The notes under the pieces are model-generated. The model saw only the letters and a list, made by a program, of their open reading frames with translations, was not told where the DNA came from and did not search any database. Positions 52,006 through 60,853 of a stretch of DNA of 64,000 bases are shown in pieces; position 1 is the stretch's first letter, and every line of letters begins with the position of its first letter. The position numbers were made by a program, and so were the translations under genes. The DNA is from Nocardia sp. NBC_01329 (GTDB lineage Bacteria > Actinomycetota > Actinomycetes > Mycobacteriales > Mycobacteriaceae), in the NCBI RefSeq assembly GCF_035956715.1, contig NZ_CP108381.1, positions 4,248,001 through 4,312,000 on the forward strand, given 5' to 3'.

Positions 52006-52995
52006 CTACGGCAGATATGGGATGCGGGTTGCGCGGGCGAAGACCGTCTCCCCCTCCGCGAGGCGTAGCGCCTCGGCGTCGCCGCGGGTGACCTGAGCGA
52101 CGAACAGATCACCGGTGGCGGCATTGCGCATCTCGACCCGGACCTCGAACCCGAGCCGCACCACTCGTTCGACCGTTGCCCGGGTGACCCCCGCCGACTC
52201 CGCGGTGCCCTCGTAGGCGGCCAGCGCCATGTTCGAATCCCGGCCGACCCGGATATCGTGCGGCCGCACCAGATGCCCGTTCAGGCGCGCGACCGCGCCC
52301 AGGAAGGACATGACGAACTCGCTGGCGGGCCGGTCGTAGACGTCCTCGGGGCTGCCGACCTGCTCGATCCGGCCGGCGTTCATCACCGCGATCCGGTCGG
52401 CCACGTCCAGGGCTTCTTCCTGATCGTGGGTGACCAGCACGGTGGTTACGTGCACTTCCTCGTGCAGTCGGCGCAACCAGGTGCGCAGATCCGCCCGGAC
52501 CTTCGCGTCCAGCGCGCCGAACGGTTCGTCCAGCAGCAGGACCTGCGGATCCACCGCCAGTGCTCGGGCCAACGCCATCCGCTGCCGCTGCCCACCGGAC
52601 AATTGCGCCGGATACCGGTGCTGGAAACCGTCGAGACCGACGATGCCGAGTAGTTCGTCCACCCGTTTCGCGATCTCGTTCTTCGGCCGCTTGCGGATGG
52701 TCAGGCCGAAGGCCACATTGTCGCGGACGGTCATGTGCTTGAACGCCGCGTAGTGCTGGAAGACGAACCCGATATCGCGTTTCTGCGGAGGTACCCGGGT
52801 CACGTCCCGGCCGCCGATGGTCACCACACCCGAGTCGAGATTTTCCAGTCCCGCGATCGACCGCAACAGCGTCGACTTTCCGGAACCCGATGGGCCGAGC
52901 AGCGCGGTCAGCTCCCCGGAGGGGATATCCAGACTGACATCGTCGAGCGCGGCGAAGGAACCGTAGTTCTTGCGTGCACTGGTCACGGTGATCAC
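52006..52995 (-). CDS. cysA: Sulfate ABC transporter, ATP-binding protein
   Basis: CysA drives uptake of sulfate or thiosulfate. The 329-residue protein has Walker A GPSGSGKST, the Q loop FVFQHYAAFKHMTV, the signature LSGGQRQRMALARAL, Walker B LLLDEPFGALD and H loop VLVTHDQEEALD. The C-terminal TOBE-like domain includes VRPHDIRVGR. It is the last gene of the subI-cysT-cysW-cysA operon and starts at a GTG. A hairpin follows the stop codon. Confidence 0.96.
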   Translation of the reverse strand: MITVTSARKNYGSFAALDDVSLDIPSGELTALLGPSGSGKSTLLRSIAGLENLDSGVVTIGGRDVTRVPPQKRDIGFVFQHYAAFKHMTVRDNVAFGLTIRKRPKNEIAKRVDELLGIVGLDGFQHRYPAQLSGGQRQRMALARALAVDPQVLLLDEPFGALDAKVRADLRTWLRRLHEEVHVTTVLVTHDQEEALDVADRIAVMNAGRIEQVGSPEDVYDRPASEFVMSFLGAVARLNGHLVRPHDIRVGRDSNMALAAYEGTAESAGVTRATVERVVRLGFEVRVEMRNAATGDLFVAQVTRGDAEALRLAEGETVFARATRIPYLP

Positions 52996-53017
52996 GGGCG
53001 GCCTCCGGCATATACGT

Positions 53018-53824
53018 TCACGATGCCTCCCGCTTGCGTTCCAGGAGCGTCATCAACAGCAGAGTGATGAGCGCGAGGCCCATCAGCAGAGTGGCGGCGC
53101 AGTACGCGCCGAAATCATTGTGGTCGTTGATGTAGCGTTCGTGCACCAGCAGGGTCAGCGTCTGCGAGACCCCGGGGAACCCGGACGACACCATGATCAC
53201 CGCACCGAACTCGCCCAGCGCGCGGGCCACGGTGAGCACCACGCCGTAGGTGAGTCCCCAGCGGATCGCGGGGACGGTGATCCGCCAGAAGGTCTGCCAG
53301 CCCGATGCGCCCAGCGTCGCCGCCGCCTGCTCCTGCTCGTCGCCGATCTCGTGCAGCACCGGCTCCACCTCGCGTACCACGAACGGCATGGTGACGAAGA
53401 TGGTCGCCAGCACCATGCCCGGCAGGGCGAAGATCACCCGGAACCACCCGTCGGTGACCGCACCGAACCAGCCGTCCACACCCCACAGCATGATCAGCGC
53501 GACGCCGACCACAACCGGGGATACCGCGAACGGCAGATCCACGACGCTCTGCAGCAAGCGGCGGCCCGGGAATTCGCCACGTACCAGCGCCAGCGCTGTC
53601 ACCACCCCGAGGATCACGTTCACCGGCACCACGATCACAAGGATGATCATGGAGAGATTGAAGGCCGAGATCGCGGCGGGCGTACTGATCTGATCGATGA
53701 ACGCCCCGATCCCCTGACCGAACGCCCGATACAGGATGATGCCGAGCGGCAGCACGAGCAACACGAACAGATAGCCGAGAGCGAGCACGCGCAGCGTGAT
53801 CCGGCCGGGAGCGGACAGTTTCAT
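53018..53824 (-). CDS. cysW: Sulfate ABC transporter permease CysW
   Basis: The 268-residue permease has about six transmembrane helices (for example LGYLFVLLVLPLGIILYRAF and SMIILVIVVPVNVILGVVTA) and the EAA loop that contacts the ATPase: EQEQAAATLGASGWQTFWRI. The SGFPGVSQTLTLLVHERY block is typical of CysW. It overlaps cysT by four bases upstream. Confidence 0.95.
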   Translation of the reverse strand: MKLSAPGRITLRVLALGYLFVLLVLPLGIILYRAFGQGIGAFIDQISTPAAISAFNLSMIILVIVVPVNVILGVVTALALVRGEFPGRRLLQSVVDLPFAVSPVVVGVALIMLWGVDGWFGAVTDGWFRVIFALPGMVLATIFVTMPFVVREVEPVLHEIGDEQEQAAATLGASGWQTFWRITVPAIRWGLTYGVVLTVARALGEFGAVIMVSSGFPGVSQTLTLLVHERYINDHNDFGAYCAATLLMGLALITLLLMTLLERKREAS

Positions 53825-54708
53825 CGAGCCTCACGTTCCTTGCGCGCCGTCCGCTCGGCGAACACCCGCAGCACCAGCAGCGCGACGAACGCGATGCCCA
53901 GCAGCGCCACCGAGACCGCGGCCGCGTTCACCGGCCGGTCGATCTCGATCTGCTGCTGGATGTACTGCGAGGCCACCTGGGTCTCACGCGGAATATTGCC
54001 GCCGATCAGCACGACCGAGCCGAACTCTCCGATCGCGCGCGCGAACGCCAGACCGCCACCGCTGATGATGGCGGGCGCCAGCGTCGGCAACACGACCCGG
54101 CGGAAGGTCGTCCAGTTGTCGGCGCCGAGCGATAGGGCGGCCTGCTCCACCTCCCGGTCGGCTTCGATGAGCACCGGCTGCACCGACCGCACCACGAACG
54201 GCAGGGTTACGAACGCCAGCGCCACGACCAGGCCCGGTCGGGTGGCGTTGAGATGGACATCGATCGGACTCTGCGGCCCGTACAGGGCCAGCAGCACGAT
54301 ACTGGCGACGATCGTGGGCAACGCGAACGGTAGATCGATCAGCGCGTTCACCAGCCCCTTGCCCGGGAAGTCGTCACGCACCAGGACCCAGGCGATCATC
54401 GTGCCCATCACGACATTGACCAACGCCACCGCCAGCGAGACGAGTACGGTCACCCGCAGCGACGCCAGAGCCAGCGGATCGGTCACCGCGTTCCAGAAAC
54501 CGGACCAGCCGTCGTCGAACGCGCTGAAGGTCAGTGCGGCCAGCGGCAGCAGCACGATCACGCTGAGCCACAGCATCGCGGTGGCGATACCGAGCGGGCC
54601 GACCGAACCGGTGAACCGCAGCCAGGACCGGAGTGGCCGGGGAGTGGAACTGTCCGGGCCAGCTGCGCCGGGGGGCGCGGGTGCGGTGGCGGTGTTGCGT
54701 TCGGTCAC
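53821..54708 (-). CDS. cysT: Sulfate ABC transporter permease CysT
   Basis: The 295-residue permease has a disordered head of about 25 residues, then six helices (GIATAMLWLSVIVLLPLAAL and LVVALAFVTLPFVVRSVQPV are two stretches) and the EAA loop EQAALSLGADNWTTFRRVVL. GGNIPRETQVASQYIQQQIE is the CysT-specific end. It follows subI by 36 bases and overlaps cysW. Confidence 0.95.
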   Translation of the reverse strand: MTERNTATAPAPPGAAGPDSSTPRPLRSWLRFTGSVGPLGIATAMLWLSVIVLLPLAALTFSAFDDGWSGFWNAVTDPLALASLRVTVLVSLAVALVNVVMGTMIAWVLVRDDFPGKGLVNALIDLPFALPTIVASIVLLALYGPQSPIDVHLNATRPGLVVALAFVTLPFVVRSVQPVLIEADREVEQAALSLGADNWTTFRRVVLPTLAPAIISGGGLAFARAIGEFGSVVLIGGNIPRETQVASQYIQQQIEIDRPVNAAAVSVALLGIAFVALLVLRVFAERTARKEREAR

Positions 54709-54744
54709 GAGTATCGAGTATCGCGTGTGGGCCGGGTCACCCGG

Positions 54745-55851
54745 CTACTCGGTCGCGTTCTCGTAGGCGACGGCGATGGTGCCGGTGTCGGGCGCGAACA
54801 GATCTGTCTCGACCGTCTCCCAGCCACCCAGGTCGGCGATGGTGTACAGGGTGGGGGGCTGCGGGAAGGTCTCGGTGTACTCGGCGGCCACCCCCGGATC
54901 GACCGGACGGAACCCGGCGTCGGCCCAGGCCCGCTGCGCCTCGGTCGTGTAGAGGAAATCGCGGAAGGCGACAGCCTTCTCCCGGTGCTGCGCGTGTTCG
55001 AGCACCGCGACCGGATTCTCGATCTCGAAGGTGGTGTCGGGCACGATGTGCTCGACCGGGTCCCCGTGCCGTTCGGCGAAGATCGCCTCGTTCTCGTAAC
55101 TGATCAGCACATCGCCGGTGCCCTGCAGGAACGCCTCGGTAGCTTCGCGGCCGGACTTGGGCTGCACACGCACATTGGCCAGCATCCGGTTGAGGTAGTC
55201 CAACCCGGCCTGCGGGTTGCGTCCGCCCTCGCTCGCCGCCGCGTACGGGGCGAGCAGGTTCCATTTCGCGGAACCGGAACTGAACGGGTTCGGGGTGATC
55301 ACCTCGATATCGGGGCGCAGCAGATCGTCCCAGGCCCGGATGTTCTTCGGGTTCCCCGTCCGTACCACCAGTGTCACCACCGACCCGAACGGGATCCCGC
55401 GGGTGGCGTCGGTGTTCCAGTCCGGATCCACCAGACCGGCGTCGACCAGCCGGGTGATATCCGGTTCGAGGGAGAAGCTCACGACGTCGGCGGGCGCCCC
55501 CCGTGCGATCTTGCGGGACTGATCCCCGGACGCACCGTAGGACTGGCGTACCTCGACGCCCTCGCCCACCTCGGTCTTGTTGAACTCCGGGATCACCTCG
55601 TCGTAACCGGCCTTGGGGATCGCGTACGCGTACAGATCCACCGTGCCGCCGCTACCGTCGGCGCCACCGCCCCCGACCTCGTCACTGGAACCACCGGCGC
55701 ACCCGGCCAGCAGCATCGGCACTGCGATCAGCAGCGCGAGCAGGCGGCGACCGGCCGACCGGCTCGTACTCCGCGTTGTGGACCGTCGCGCACCGCACCC
55801 GCGCCGCCCGCGCGGGGACCCACCACCGGTGGGCGCGACCGCAGCGTTCAC
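54745..55851 (-). CDS. subI: Sulfate-binding lipoprotein SubI
   Basis: This is the extracytoplasmic binding protein of the sulfate transporter. The signal sequence RLLALLIAVPMLLAGC ends in a lipobox, so the mature protein is a membrane-anchored lipoprotein of about 315 residues. The binding domain has VRQSYGASGDQSRKIARGAP, DVVSFSLEPDITRLV, TPNPFSSGSAKWNLLAPY and ISYENEAIF. The GTG at 55851 overlaps the stop codon of the tiny membrane protein upstream (GTGA), which supports this start; the frame is open further upstream without reason. It is the third gene of a six-gene operon. Confidence 0.93.
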   Translation of the reverse strand: MNAAVAPTGGGSPRGRRGCGARRSTTRSTSRSAGRRLLALLIAVPMLLAGCAGGSSDEVGGGGADGSGGTVDLYAYAIPKAGYDEVIPEFNKTEVGEGVEVRQSYGASGDQSRKIARGAPADVVSFSLEPDITRLVDAGLVDPDWNTDATRGIPFGSVVTLVVRTGNPKNIRAWDDLLRPDIEVITPNPFSSGSAKWNLLAPYAAASEGGRNPQAGLDYLNRMLANVRVQPKSGREATEAFLQGTGDVLISYENEAIFAERHGDPVEHIVPDTTFEIENPVAVLEHAQHREKAVAFRDFLYTTEAQRAWADAGFRPVDPGVAAEYTETFPQPPTLYTIADLGGWETVETDLFAPDTGTIAVAYENATE

Positions 55852-55925
55852 CGGGTGAACAGCCAGGCGACGACGATCAGGACCAGCAGGGCCAGCAGCG
55901 CGATCTGCACCCGCGAGCGCGGCAT
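55848..55925 (-). CDS. 25-residue single-pass membrane micropeptide
   Basis: ATG at 55925, TGA at 55848-55850. The peptide starts MPRSRVQIALLALLVL and ends IVVAWLFTR: basic head, one perfect hydrophobic helix, basic end. Its start shares bases with the stop of the preceding gene (TGATG) and its stop overlaps the subI start (GTGA). Such double coupling makes a chance ORF unlikely. It may help the assembly of the sulfate transporter or simply keep subI translation coupled. Function unknown. Confidence 0.7.
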   Translation of the reverse strand: MPRSRVQIALLALLVLIVVAWLFTR

Positions 55926-56134
55926 CAGCACACCCCGTTTCCGGTATCGCGATCACTGTCGGTCTCGTTGCGACCCAGCGCGGCGCCCGCCGCGTGTAGC
56001 CCTCGATCGATCAGATAGGCGATAGCGAAACTGATCGGCACCATGCCCACCAGCACCACGAGGAACTGCGGGATGAACGGCAGGCCGGCCACCCACATCT
56101 CGAACCCGTCCCACCAGTCGGCAATACGCTCCAC
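55925..56134 (-). CDS. 69-residue membrane protein at the head of the sulfate transport operon
   Basis: The GTG at 56134 (reading VERIADWWDGFEMWVAG) gives 69 residues with one or two hydrophobic helices (FIPQFLVVLVGMVPISFAIA) and a charged tail that ends in cysteine. The -10-like tacgct lies seven bases before the start, suggesting a leaderless transcript. M. tuberculosis has a small membrane-protein gene (Rv2401A) in the same place. Its stop overlaps the next micropeptide start. The role is unknown but probably tied to the transporter. Confidence 0.75.
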   Translation of the reverse strand: MERIADWWDGFEMWVAGLPFIPQFLVVLVGMVPISFAIAYLIDRGLHAAGAALGRNETDSDRDTGNGVC

Positions 56135-56216
56135 GGCGACCAGCGTAGAACACCGGCCGGCGACCACCCGACCCGTGTCTTGACCTCGAGTGGGCTGAAG
56201 GTTGCAGGCTGAACCC

Positions 56217-56879
56217 ATGACACAGGCAGCAGAGGTTTGGAACTCCGTCTACGACAACGACACCGCGCCGTGGATCATCGGCGAACCCCAGCCCGCGATC
56301 GCCGAACTGGAGCGCACCGGCTGGATCCGCGGCCGCGTTCTGGATCCCGGCACGGGTGCCGGGGAGCACACCATCGCGCTCACCGCACTCGGCTACGACG
56401 TGGTCGGGGTCGATCTGGCGCCGAGCGCGGTCGCCTACGCCCGCCGCAACGCCGCTACCAAGAAGGTGCCGAACGCACGGTTCGAGGTGGCCGATATGGT
56501 CGCCCTCGTCCGAGCCGAGGACAACCCGCTGGGCACTTTCGACACAATCGTCGACAGCGCGCTGTTCCACGTATTCGTGGAGGACCCCGCGGCCCGCGCC
56601 GACTACGTGCGCACTTTGCACCGCCTGTGCGCGCCGGGCGGCCATGTGCACATCCTGGCGCTCTCCGACGCCGAGGCCGGATTCGGCCCGCGGATCGGCG
56701 CCGACATGATCCGCGACTCCTTCACCGCGCCCGGCTGGGAGGTCGAGGAGCTGCGGCCCGACCACTACTACGGGCGGATCACCGCGGTGGTCGCCGAGCA
56801 GGCCGCCGGTCTCACACCCGACGCCGGCGGGAAGATCGAACTCGCCGCCTGGCTGGCCCGGATCCGGCGCACCGACTGA
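56217..56879 (+). CDS. Class I SAM-dependent methyltransferase
   Basis: The 220-residue protein has motif I RVLDPGTGAGEHTIALTALG, motif II VVGVDLAPSAVAYAR and a later FDTIVDSALFHVF block; the aspartate and glycines of motif I fit SAM binding. The N-terminus (VWNSVYDNDTAPWIIGEPQP) resembles thiopurine S-methyltransferase-like enzymes acting on small molecules. It is divergent from the sulfate transport operon and three bases ahead of the GH15 gene. Substrate unknown. Confidence 0.9.
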   Translation: MTQAAEVWNSVYDNDTAPWIIGEPQPAIAELERTGWIRGRVLDPGTGAGEHTIALTALGYDVVGVDLAPSAVAYARRNAATKKVPNARFEVADMVALVRAEDNPLGTFDTIVDSALFHVFVEDPAARADYVRTLHRLCAPGGHVHILALSDAEAGFGPRIGADMIRDSFTAPGWEVEELRPDHYYGRITAVVAEQAAGLTPDAGGKIELAAWLARIRRTD

Positions 56880-56882
56880 ACG

Positions 56883-58919
56883 GTGGTGGACGACTCGGGG
56901 CCCGGCGACCCATCATGGGGTATGCCGAGTCCCGAGCACGCGCCCCCCGCCGGCACAGCGGGCAGCCACCCGGCGGGCCCGCCGCCGGGGAACAACTTCC
57001 CGGTGATCGACGACTACGCCTTCCTGTCCGATTGCGAGACCACCTGCCTGATCGCGAGCAACGGATCGGTGGAATGGATGTGCGTACCGCGCCCGGACTC
57101 ACCGAGTGTGTTCGGCGCAATTCTGGATCGCAGCGCCGGACATTTCCGGCTGGGCCCCTACGGGCGCAACGTGCCCGCCGCCCGCCGCTACCTGCCCGGG
57201 GGCATGATCCTGGAAACGACCTGGCAGACCGAAACCGGCTGGCTGATCGTCCGGGACGCGCTCGTACTGGGTCCCTGGCACAGCACCGACCAGCGCAGCC
57301 GCACCCACCGGCGCACCCCGACCGACTGGGACGCCGCCCATATGCTGTTGCGCACGGTCAAATGCGTGAGCGGCACGGTCGAACTCGAGCTGAGCTGTGA
57401 ACCGTCGTTCGACTACCACCGGGCCATGGCCACCTGGGAGTACACCGGAAAGGTGTACGAGGAGGCCTCTGCGTTCTGCGCCGCCGACCCGACAGCCGGG
57501 CCTACCCTGACCCTCACCACCGACCTTCGACTGGGCCTGGAGGGACGAGAGGCCCGGGCACGTACCCGGATGAACGAAGGCGATTGCGCCTATGTCGCCC
57601 TCACCTGGTCGGAACTGCCCGCGCCACAGAACTTCGAAGAGGCCGCCGACAAGATGTGGACCACTGTCGAATGCTGGCGGCAGTGGATCACGCTCGGCGA
57701 TTTCCCGGACCATCCATGGCGGCGCTACCTGCAACGAAGCGCGCTCACCCTGAAGGGCCTCACCTACGCTCCCACCGGCGCGTTGATGGCGGCCGCCACC
57801 ACCTCGCTGCCGGAGGCGCCCGGCGGAAAACGCAACTGGGACTACCGCTACTCCTGGGTTCGCGACGCCAGTTTCGCACTGTGGGGCCTCTACACTCTGG
57901 GCCTCGACCGGGAGGCCGACGATTTCTTCGCCTTCCTGCACGACGCCACCACGGGCGCCGACGGCGAGCCGGTACCTCTCCAGGTTCTGTACGGCATCGG
58001 CGGTGAACGCGATATCGAGGAGAGCACGCTCGATCACCTGACCGGCTACGGCAACGCGAAGCCGGTCCGGATCGGCAACGGCGCCTACAACCAGGAGCAG
58101 CACGATATCTGGGGCACCATGCTCGACGCGGTCTACCTGCATGTGAAATCGCGTCAGCACGTACCGGAAACCCTGTGGCCGATGCTGAAACGCCAGGTCG
58201 ACGCCGCCATCGACAACTGGCGCCGACCGGACCGCAGCCTCTGGGAGGTGCGCGGCGAACCACAACACTTCACCTCGTCGAAGGTGATGTGCTGGGTGGC
58301 ACTGGATCGCGGCGCGAAGATCGCCGAACTACACGGTCAGACCCATATCTCCAAGGAATGGCACCGTATCGCCGACGAGATCCGAGCCGATGTGCTGAAG
58401 CACGGTGTGGACGAACGCGGGCGGTTCACCCAGGTGTACGGCGGCTCGACCCTCGACGCGTCCCTGCTACTGGTGGTCCTGACCCGATTCCTGCCGCCCG
58501 ACGATCCGCGGGTGCGCGCGACGGTACTCGGCATCGCCGACGAACTGTCGGTGAACGGCCTGGTGTTGCGCTACCGGACCGAAACCACCGACGACGGACA
58601 ATCCGGCACCGAGGGCACCTTCACCATCTGCTCGTTCTGGCTGGTGTCGGCACTCGTGGAGATCGGCGAGATCAGCCGGGCCCGCAGACTGTGCGAGCGG
58701 CTGCTCACCCATGCCAGCCCGCTCAAGCTGTACGCCGAGGAGATCGACCCCTACACCGGCCGGCACCTGGGCAATTTCCCGCAGGCTTTCACCCACCTCG
58801 CACTGATCAACGCCGTCACGCATCTGATCCGGGCCGAGGGCTCCCAACCTGCCGGAACGTTCCGCCCGGCGCACGGCCGAGCCGCCGGAACACCCTGGCG
58901 CAGCCGACCCCGCCGCTAG
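56883..58919 (+). CDS. Glycoside hydrolase family 15 protein (trehalase-like)
   Basis: The 678-residue protein has an N-terminal beta domain (FPVIDDYAFLSDCETTCLIA, NGSVEWMCVPRPDSPSVFGA) and an (alpha/alpha)6 barrel. Candidate catalytic acids lie in RSLWEVRGEP and LYAEEIDPYTGRHLGNFPQA; KRNWDYRYSWVRDASFALWG is a strong family block. Mycobacterial relatives are trehalases, so it may recycle trehalose; activity on other alpha-glucosides is possible. The start may be GTG 56883 or ATG 56922 (MPSPEHAPP); the head is disordered either way. M. tuberculosis Rv2402 lies in the same place. Confidence 0.93.
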   Translation: MVDDSGPGDPSWGMPSPEHAPPAGTAGSHPAGPPPGNNFPVIDDYAFLSDCETTCLIASNGSVEWMCVPRPDSPSVFGAILDRSAGHFRLGPYGRNVPAARRYLPGGMILETTWQTETGWLIVRDALVLGPWHSTDQRSRTHRRTPTDWDAAHMLLRTVKCVSGTVELELSCEPSFDYHRAMATWEYTGKVYEEASAFCAADPTAGPTLTLTTDLRLGLEGREARARTRMNEGDCAYVALTWSELPAPQNFEEAADKMWTTVECWRQWITLGDFPDHPWRRYLQRSALTLKGLTYAPTGALMAAATTSLPEAPGGKRNWDYRYSWVRDASFALWGLYTLGLDREADDFFAFLHDATTGADGEPVPLQVLYGIGGERDIEESTLDHLTGYGNAKPVRIGNGAYNQEQHDIWGTMLDAVYLHVKSRQHVPETLWPMLKRQVDAAIDNWRRPDRSLWEVRGEPQHFTSSKVMCWVALDRGAKIAELHGQTHISKEWHRIADEIRADVLKHGVDERGRFTQVYGGSTLDASLLLVVLTRFLPPDDPRVRATVLGIADELSVNGLVLRYRTETTDDGQSGTEGTFTICSFWLVSALVEIGEISRARRLCERLLTHASPLKLYAEEIDPYTGRHLGNFPQAFTHLALINAVTHLIRAEGSQPAGTFRPAHGRAAGTPWRSRPRR

Positions 58920-58947
58920 GCGGTACCTATCGGGGGCGGCCCGGGAA

Positions 58948-60777
58948 TCACGCGGCTACGATGCTGCCGGCCTGCTGGCGGAGATCGCGTAGCTTGCCCA
59001 TATCGCTGTCCAACCTGGCGAGCCGCTCCGCGCCTCGGTCGCCGTACTGGGCACCGGCTTCCTCGGCGACCCGGAGGGCTTCGTCCGCGGCCCGCAGCGC
59101 GTCGGTGGCGATATCGGTGAAATGATCCCGGAGCACCCGCTGCACCTCGCGCAGACGGGTTCGGGACTCCTTGCCGACCTGGAAGATCACATCTTCCATC
59201 CACCGAGCCAGCGCCGCCTTGGCTTCGGCCTGGCGCCGCAGCTTGCGGCCCCGGCGGTCCTCCCACAGGACGTGGACGCCCAGTAGCAGGCCCGCGCCGA
59301 TCGAGTACCAGTTCACCAGGGGCATATCGAGCAGGCTGGTGGCCATACCGACCATGAGGATGCCGCCGTAGGAACCGCGCAACGCGGACAGGAACTGGTC
59401 CAGCGCACCCGCTCGTGTGGTCTGCAACGACTCCAGCGGCGCCACGTCCTCGAGCAGCTCGGCTGGATACGGCGGACGGATATCCGGTAGGTCCGGAGTG
59501 CGGTGATCGGCCGGGAACCGTGCCGCGACCTGGTCTGCCAATTCTTCGGCACGGTAGTTCGCGAGCTCGAAGTTCTCAGCGATGGCTTCGGCGCTGCGCG
59601 TCTCCCATTCCGCACCGAACTCCGGCCAGCGCCGCTGCGGATCGGTGCGCATGATCTCCGACTCCGCGCCGCGCACCAGGGTTCGCAGGCGGTGCCGGAG
59701 ATCGTGTTCGATATCGGCCATCAACTCGGTGCTGCCGTCGGCGAGAGTGATCTGCCAGGTGGCGGTGCGCTGCCGCAACTGATCTGCCTGATCCCGGGCG
59801 GTGGCCAGCTGTTGGGTGACATGGGCCCGGCGGCGCGGATCACGCAGCGCGTCTGCCTCGGTGCGCAGCGTGACACCGAGGTGGTCGCCGACCAGCTGGA
59901 TATCGCGGACCGCGGACTTCACAGCTGTCGCATCGGCATGCGCCACCACGTATTCGCGCAGATGCTCCACCAACTGCGGGAGACCGGACTCGATCGCCCG
60001 CTGCTGGTCGCCCGACTGCTGCGCTTCCTGGTGGATGGCGGCCGAAACCGGCGCCACCGCGAAACCCAGACCGGCGGCGTCCAGCAGTTCCCGATTGCGT
60101 TCCTGCACATGGGTCCAGTGCCCATTGCGATCTATCTTGTTGAGCACGCAGATCACCGTGGGGCAGACCTGCCCGATGCGGTGCAGATGCGCGATCTGGT
60201 CCCGGCTGTACTCGGTATCGGCGTCACTCACGTAGAGGACCGCGTCGGCGGCGGCGATCATCGACCACGTGCTGCGTTCCTGCACGGTCGCACCGGGGGC
60301 ATCCATCAGCACGATACCCTCGGCCAACAACGGGCTGGGCTGGGTGAAATCGGCACGGATCACGCCCTTGGCCGTGAGCGCCGGAGCAGGGTCGAGCGGA
60401 TCGACCGGCTGCCGCCGGATCCGCCCGCCGCCCTCGCGGCGGATCAGGGTCGCCGTAGCGTCCGGGCCGTACTCCACGATGGCCGGGACACTGATCGCGC
60501 TGTCGGTGGCACTGATCGGTGCCCCCGCCATGGTGTTGACCAGAGTGCTCATTCCGCTCTTGGGCGGTCCGACCACCACCAGCCGCACCCGGGTATCGGC
60601 TACCCGGGCACGCACCATTCCGAGGCGGCCACGCAGATCGTTTCGGCTCGCGGTGCGCGATACATCCCGCAACTCATCGATGATCTGGATGAGGGGGGCC
60701 ATCACATCCGGATTCTTCACCGTCGCGGCTCGCGATCCGGCTACGGCAGACAAGCCCTGCTCCTCACTCTCGGTCAC
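58948..60777 (-). CDS. Dynamin-like GTPase with altered P-loop
   Basis: The 609-residue protein has a dynamin-type GTPase domain, a long helical middle and a membrane hairpin at about 465-505 (ILMVGMATSLLDMPLVNWYS). G3 is LMDAPGATVQE and G4 is VLNKIDRNG. The P-loop reads VVVGPPKSGMSTLVN: the lysine of GxxxxGKS is replaced by Met76 (codon ATG). This could cripple nucleotide binding, unless Lys73 takes its place. It resembles IniA/IniC of mycobacteria, dynamin-like proteins induced by cell-wall drugs. It lies 76 bases downstream of the Pro/Thr-rich gene and is probably co-transcribed. It converges with GH15. Confidence 0.9.
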   Translation of the reverse strand: MTESEEQGLSAVAGSRAATVKNPDVMAPLIQIIDELRDVSRTASRNDLRGRLGMVRARVADTRVRLVVVGPPKSGMSTLVNTMAGAPISATDSAISVPAIVEYGPDATATLIRREGGGRIRRQPVDPLDPAPALTAKGVIRADFTQPSPLLAEGIVLMDAPGATVQERSTWSMIAAADAVLYVSDADTEYSRDQIAHLHRIGQVCPTVICVLNKIDRNGHWTHVQERNRELLDAAGLGFAVAPVSAAIHQEAQQSGDQQRAIESGLPQLVEHLREYVVAHADATAVKSAVRDIQLVGDHLGVTLRTEADALRDPRRRAHVTQQLATARDQADQLRQRTATWQITLADGSTELMADIEHDLRHRLRTLVRGAESEIMRTDPQRRWPEFGAEWETRSAEAIAENFELANYRAEELADQVAARFPADHRTPDLPDIRPPYPAELLEDVAPLESLQTTRAGALDQFLSALRGSYGGILMVGMATSLLDMPLVNWYSIGAGLLLGVHVLWEDRRGRKLRRQAEAKAALARWMEDVIFQVGKESRTRLREVQRVLRDHFTDIATDALRAADEALRVAEEAGAQYGDRGAERLARLDSDMGKLRDLRQQAGSIVAA

Positions 60778-60853
60778 AACATCACGCCATCGACCACGCT
60801 CGGTCGAATCGACCCCCGTACAGCCGGACAGAACCCCCGCCGGCTGTGAATCG

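Noticed and set aside
52970..54766. Plus-strand 598-residue frame across cysW and cysT
   Set aside because: Antisense shadow of two permeases with clear EAA loops; the translation is His/Arg/Gln-rich and not protein-like.
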